Origin: Kangiella aquimarina DSM 16071
GTDB taxonomy: Bacteria; Pseudomonadota; Gammaproteobacteria; Enterobacterales; Kangiellaceae
Length of the DNA stretch: 64,000 nucleotides
Assembly: GCF_000374105.1 (NCBI RefSeq)
Contig: NZ_KB893650.1
Span: forward strand, 800,862 to 864,861
Direction: 5' to 3'
The notes beneath the pieces were generated by a model. The model had not been told where the DNA came from and searched no databases. It saw only the letters and a list, made by a program, of their open reading frames with translations. Shown here piece by piece: positions 60,433 to 64,000 of the stretch (its first letter is position 1; the number at the start of each line of letters is the position of its first letter). Both the position numbers and the translations under genes were made by a program.

Positions 60433-60702
60433 CTAGAAATCTAAAGCTCCTAATAAATCGGAAACTTTTTTCTTAAGCTGAATTTCATTTAATTCATAGC
60501 CTTGTCGGAAAGGACTTGAGTTATATAAATCTGCTAAACAAAAAATACTAGATAGACATTCACTTAAAAGGTCGTCATCTAGGCTTAATAGTCCTTCCTT
60601 TCCTTCAAACTTCCAAAGCTCCATATACGCATTTGAGAATTCATCTGCGTTTAACCTTCCGGCTTGAAATGACTTTGCTAAAGCTAAAATAGTAATGCTC
60701 AT
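60433..60702 (-). CDS. Colicin-immunity-type protein (Colicin_Immun-like)
   Basis: 89 residues. Seen: ALAKSFQAGRLNADEFSNAY, MELWKFEGKEG, LLSECLSSIFCLADLYNSSP and YELNEIQLKKKVSDLLG. This is the layout of the PF09204-type self-protective immunity family (sFxxGxlsAxeFxxxYxxlWk, LsslFclaDxYxxxxxR, YExdexxL). Known: members shield the cell from colicin-D-like tRNase toxins. AT-rich; start ATG 60702 lies 12 bases after the M48 gene, on the same strand. No colicin, CdiA, Rhs or other toxin gene is visible. Confidence 0.78.
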   Translation of the reverse strand: MSITILALAKSFQAGRLNADEFSNAYMELWKFEGKEGLLSLDDDLLSECLSSIFCLADLYNSSPFRQGYELNEIQLKKKVSDLLGALDF

Positions 60703-60713
60703 ACATTAGTACT

Positions 60714-62672
60714 TTAATTTGCTGACATGCTCTGAATATTATTCTTCACCAATTTCTCCTGCGCCTGTTCCAGTATCGGTGGAATAGGGCAGTTTAAACA
60801 CTCTGCAATCGCTCGCAGTAATTCAATTTCACGAGGATTCACTTTGCCATCATAAGTAACAGCGTCTTCGAGTGCCTGAATTAATGGCTTTTTCAGCATT
60901 GGTGTTAATTGGTTAAGGCGTTTCAATGCCTGGTGGAAGGATTCGGCATCAAAGGTCTTATCCAGTAATGGTGACGGTTCTTTGACAAAAGGCTGGATCA
61001 GTTTTGAGTAAAGCGCTTTCTTGTCTTCGTCACTTTGACCAGTGCTATGCACTGTCGCTGACAGAATAACCTGTATTTCATGGGAAACAGCGTTGAAGCT
61101 TTTAATGCTGTTACTAGGTCCTTGCCCGCTATCACTAAGATTTTTTTGCAGGATTGAATACAGCACATACTCAAATTCCGAAATATGACTATCCAAGTGA
61201 ATGGCTTGTCGTAACAAGCTGAGAAATCCCTTGCGCTCTGTAGCGCTTAATCGTCGGAGACTCGGTATAGAAATATCTAGTATAGCTAAGCGTAAGTGAC
61301 GCTGGTCTTTGGTTATGTGCTGGGCTAATTCCAGAACCTGATCAGCGTCTTTTTGACTGGTCTTCTCGGCAATCAGATTCAACACTGGTTCCGAAACCTG
61401 ATTATCGTCACTCAGCAATAGGGCTAATGCAAGATGCATGGCATGGTTATTGGAGTGGTGACTATGTGCTGCCTGGCGAATGACTTCGGGCAGTGCAAGC
61501 AGCAATGCTCCGGCAGCATGTTGGTGCAAAGTAGTTGGCTGGCCAATGGTGTCGATAATGGCGTCAAAACCAAAATCCATGGCAGGTTTATCGTCTTTTC
61601 CCAGCTCGATATCTTCGTATTCCTGCTGCTGGGCCATTTCACGCAGGCGCTGTTCTTCTATCTGTTTCGCCAAATTGCGCCAGCCCGGCAAAATCGCAGT
61701 CAGCCGCTTTTCAATCGGTGGATGAGAGGCAAGGCCACTAAAGTTCAACTTGATCGGTTCCGAAATACACATGTGGCTGGTTTCTTCTGCATGTGAATTC
61801 TTCAACAAGGAGCCTTGTTGTCTGATCTTAATGAAAGCTCCGGCCAGCCCCTCATTATCGCGTGCATATTGCACCGCGGAAGCATCCGCCAGAAATTCAC
61901 GTTGCCGAGAAATCGCCGCTTTAATTAGACGACCAAAGAAGAGACCAATGTAACCGATAACAAATAGTGACAGACCAATTACGAATACCGCAACAACGGC
62001 GTTGCCACTATCCTTATTGCTGCTTCTGATGTTGCCATAACGAATATAGCGCATCACGAAATAGCCCGCCTGACCTATTAATAATATCCCCGCCAGTACC
62101 GCAATAAGGCGTACATTGATGCGCATGTCGGAATTAAAAATATGACTGAACTCATGGGCTACAACGCCCTGAAGTTCTTGACGGCTGAGGTTCTCAAGCG
62201 CACCACGAGTGACCACCAATACCGTATCGCTGGTTTCCAATCCAGCCACGAAAGCATTGATGGTTTCTTCTTCATCCATCACATAGACAGTAGGCACTGA
62301 AGTTCCCGATGCAATGGACATTTCTTCCACCACATTGAGCAGGCGTCGTTCCAGCAGGTCATTGGTGTCCGGCAGAATTTCGCGGGCTTTAACCATAGAG
62401 GCGACGGCTTTGCCGCCTGCACTGAGCTGAAACCAGCGGAACAGGGAACCGAATACGATGAGCAACAAAGTCCCGATAGTTACCGCGTAAAACCAGGAAT
62501 GTTGAAACCAGTCTGTGATTGAGAAAGGGTATTCCGGAGAGGTTTGCGAGCGAACAATCAGGAAACCAATCAGATTGAGAACGGCGATGATCAATACCAC
62601 AGCCATGAGAAAGTAAAAAACAAGCAGCCGGGTTTTCTTCCTGGCTGCTTCTTGATGCTCAAAAAAGTCCAT
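60714..62672 (-). CDS. M48-family membrane metallopeptidase
   Basis: 652 residues. Seen: two N-terminal helices (about 15-40 and 60-80), the zinc site HEFSH at residues 173-177 in VVAHEFSHIFNSDMR, two more helices (about 190-210 and 225-250) and the third ligand region FLADASAVQYARD; then a cytoplasmic C-terminal half of about 330 residues with helical TerB-like features (DGKVNPREIELLRAIAECLN). HtpX-like core, but longer because of the C-terminal domain. Known: membrane protein quality control or unknown; such genes are often paired with lemA, as here (38 bases apart). The two immunity-type genes follow directly. Confidence 0.93.
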   Translation of the reverse strand: MDFFEHQEAARKKTRLLVFYFLMAVVLIIAVLNLIGFLIVRSQTSPEYPFSITDWFQHSWFYAVTIGTLLLIVFGSLFRWFQLSAGGKAVASMVKAREILPDTNDLLERRLLNVVEEMSIASGTSVPTVYVMDEEETINAFVAGLETSDTVLVVTRGALENLSRQELQGVVAHEFSHIFNSDMRINVRLIAVLAGILLIGQAGYFVMRYIRYGNIRSSNKDSGNAVVAVFVIGLSLFVIGYIGLFFGRLIKAAISRQREFLADASAVQYARDNEGLAGAFIKIRQQGSLLKNSHAEETSHMCISEPIKLNFSGLASHPPIEKRLTAILPGWRNLAKQIEEQRLREMAQQQEYEDIELGKDDKPAMDFGFDAIIDTIGQPTTLHQHAAGALLLALPEVIRQAAHSHHSNNHAMHLALALLLSDDNQVSEPVLNLIAEKTSQKDADQVLELAQHITKDQRHLRLAILDISIPSLRRLSATERKGFLSLLRQAIHLDSHISEFEYVLYSILQKNLSDSGQGPSNSIKSFNAVSHEIQVILSATVHSTGQSDEDKKALYSKLIQPFVKEPSPLLDKTFDAESFHQALKRLNQLTPMLKKPLIQALEDAVTYDGKVNPREIELLRAIAECLNCPIPPILEQAQEKLVKNNIQSMSAN

Positions 62673-62709
62673 TCTTGTTATTGCTTATCAGTTGATGAAA
62701 AGGAGAGGA

Positions 62710-63297
62710 TTAATCAAAAGAAACTTTAACGGCTTCTCTGGCTTCCTCATTTTCAACTTCGAACAATTCGGCTTCCTGGAAACCAAATGGATTGGCAATA
62801 AAGTTATTTGGTACCTGTTCACGGTATGTGTTGTATTGCATGACCGCATCGTTATAGGCCTGACGTGCGAATGCAATTTTGTTTTCGGTGGTGCTTAACT
62901 CTTCCATCAACTGGGCCATATTCTGATTGGCTTTCAGATCAGGATAATTCTCTGACAGGGCGAATAGACGACCTAAGGCACCGGTTAACTGACCCTCTGC
63001 CTGATTCAGATTTTTGATGGCATTTGGATCTTCAGGGTGATCTGCGGCTGCCTGATTGGCAGAGACCGCCATATTTCGTGCGTTGATTACGGCTTCAAGC
63101 GTTTCACGCTCATGCTTCATGTAACCTTTTGCTGTTTCAACTAAATTGGGAATTAAGTCATAACGACGATTAAGCTGTACATCAATTTGTGCGTAAGCGT
63201 TTTTGAAACGGTTGCGAAGACTGACCAGCTTGTTGTAAATCCCGACTACAAACAGGATTAACGCAGCGATGATGACTAAAGTGATAATGGTACCCAT
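62710..63297 (-). CDS. lemA: LemA-family protein
   Basis: 195 residues. Seen: an N-terminal membrane helix (IITLVIIAALILFVVGIYN), then LVSLRNRFKNAYAQIDVQLNRRYDLIPNLVETAKGYM, EAVINARNMA, LGRLFALSENYPDLKANQNM, LMEELSTTENKIAFARQAYN and VPNNFIANPFGF, the complete LemA pattern. Known: membrane-anchored coiled-coil protein of unclear role, often paired with an M48 or TPM-domain gene. GGAG is 8 bases before the ATG. Divergent from glnE. Confidence 0.95.
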   Translation of the reverse strand: MGTIITLVIIAALILFVVGIYNKLVSLRNRFKNAYAQIDVQLNRRYDLIPNLVETAKGYMKHERETLEAVINARNMAVSANQAAADHPEDPNAIKNLNQAEGQLTGALGRLFALSENYPDLKANQNMAQLMEELSTTENKIAFARQAYNDAVMQYNTYREQVPNNFIANPFGFQEAELFEVENEEAREAVKVSFD

Positions 63298-63474
63298 GTA
63301 AGATGCTCCTTATTCATTGTTATCAGCCTATCCTATCAATGTTTATCTAAGTGATAAATTATTAGTTTGCATTAAAATGTAATAAATCTTACAACATCAA
63401 TAGCTTAAATTCGGGCAAATACGTTAGGATAAGCGAGCTCAAGGCAAAAATAATCACTTATAGTTGACTCATTC

Positions 63475-64000
63475 ATGATCCAGATAGCACCTATTCCAGA
63501 AGCACTGAAAACTGAAGCTGAAAAGAGAACATCACAATGGCTAGAGGCATTGGGAACAGCCTATTCTGGTGATATGGAGCAGGTTAGACGCATCCTTTGT
63601 GGTAGCGACTATCTTTATCATTGGGCGAAGCGTCAACCGCAATGGTTGGTTGAAGCATTGGCTACTGACTTGAGTAGCCTGTCTGCCCATATCTTGACTA
63701 TTCAGCAGAATCTGGATACTAGCTGGCCCGAATACGAAGTGAAACAGTTCTTGCGTCATCAGCGCCATTACTGGTCAATGCAGATTGCCGTGGCCGATAT
63801 TCTTCAGCTACTACCCATCCGTCAGATTTGCTATTTGCAATCAATACTCGCAGAGCAATTAATCAACTGTGCACAGGACTGGAGTTATTATCAGACCTGT
63901 CAGCAATATGGTGTGCCGGTTTCCGAAACGGGTGAACAGCAACATTTGCTAGTATTGGCGATGGGTAAACTGGGCGGTGAGGAACTTAACTTTTCTTCTG
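63475..64000 (+). CDS. glnE: Bifunctional glutamine synthetase adenylyltransferase/deadenylase, N-terminal part
   Basis: Partial gene: 175 codons open from the ATG at 63475 to the window edge. GlnE adds and removes AMP on glutamine synthetase in response to nitrogen via PII. Seen: a helical N-terminus (SQWLEALGTAYSG, RILCGSDYLYHW) and, at the last bases, VLAMGKLGGEELNFSS, the start of the first nucleotidyltransferase domain (MGKLGxxELNxSSD). No strong ribosome site is visible; ATG is the first in-frame start after an upstream stop. It is divergent from lemA. Confidence 0.93.
   Translation, partial: MIQIAPIPEALKTEAEKRTSQWLEALGTAYSGDMEQVRRILCGSDYLYHWAKRQPQWLVEALATDLSSLSAHILTIQQNLDTSWPEYEVKQFLRHQRHYWSMQIAVADILQLLPIRQICYLQSILAEQLINCAQDWSYYQTCQQYGVPVSETGEQQHLLVLAMGKLGGEELNFSS

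Noticed and set aside
60433-60702. Toxin-antitoxin pair with the gene at 59920
   Set aside because: Neither protein has toxin features; both look like immunity proteins, so a classic toxin-antitoxin call is not supported.
1-64000. CRISPR arrays, prophage or insertion sequences
   Set aside because: No regularly spaced direct repeats, no cas, transposase, integrase or phage structural genes were seen.

Overview
The window reads as chromosomal DNA of a moderately AT-rich marine-type gammaproteobacterium. Gene order and protein style (rpsU-yqeY-dnaG-rpoD, folB-folK-pteridine reductase, a CYTH/CHAD phosphatase near glnE, a minimal PutA) fit a Kangiella-like member of the old Oceanospirillales. 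This is an inference from gene content; no database was searched. Almost all of the sequence is ordinary housekeeping DNA, broken by a few accessory patches.

Layout. 1-0.9 kb: 3' end of a sirtuin, then a small GIY-YIG nuclease gene set among palindromic repeats. 0.9-8.3 kb: purC, aconitase, two MFS transporters and a small membrane protein. 8.3-15.8 kb: M1 aminopeptidase lipoprotein and a two-gene RND efflux system. 16.0-17.8 kb: a four-gene operon (winged-helix-like protein, MglA-like GTPase, two Roadblock/LC7 proteins) that recalls the actinobacterial conservons. 17.9-24.3 kb: a Crp-family regulator, a 35-residue basic protein on the opposite strand, a secreted unknown, an SBP-GGDEF-EAL protein and a beta-helix exoprotein. 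24.7-28.0 kb: accessory zone with a secreted protein-glutaminase-like protein whose catalytic Cys position is Ala, chaB, and two integron gene cassettes with their attC sites but no integrase. 28.4-33.6 kb: tRNA(CAU), rpoD, dnaG, yqeY and rpsU. 33.9-44.6 kb: tsaD, a small lipoprotein, an S41 peptidase with three copies of a 17-bp upstream motif, a Bcr/CflA transporter, plsY, folB-folK-folM-like reductase-MidA-like methyltransferase, uppP and cca. 44.6-58.2 kb: DUF4124 protein, ExeA/GspB pair, M16 peptidase, rsmF, putA, SH3 protein, and the Pit phosphate transporter with its DUF47 partner. 58.4-64 kb: CYTH-CHAD phosphatase, two orphan immunity-type genes, an M48 peptidase-LemA pair and the start of glnE.

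How parts work together. rpsU, dnaG and rpoD form the classic macromolecular synthesis operon, here with yqeY inserted. folB, folK and the pteridine reductase supply reduced folates. Pit and the DUF47 protein form a phosphate uptake pair. ExeA and GspB couple ATP hydrolysis to assembly of the type II secretion pore, which may export the several secreted proteins encoded nearby. The GTPase operon looks like a self-contained signalling switch.

The most interesting items are: (1) the two integron cassettes, where each cassette's first seven bases are the exact reverse complement of its own attC R'' box; (2) the conservon-like GTPase operon; (3) the GIY-YIG gene and its palindromes; (4) the protein-glutaminase-like pseudoenzyme; (5) the orphan immunity genes; (6) the triple 17-bp motif before the S41 peptidase.
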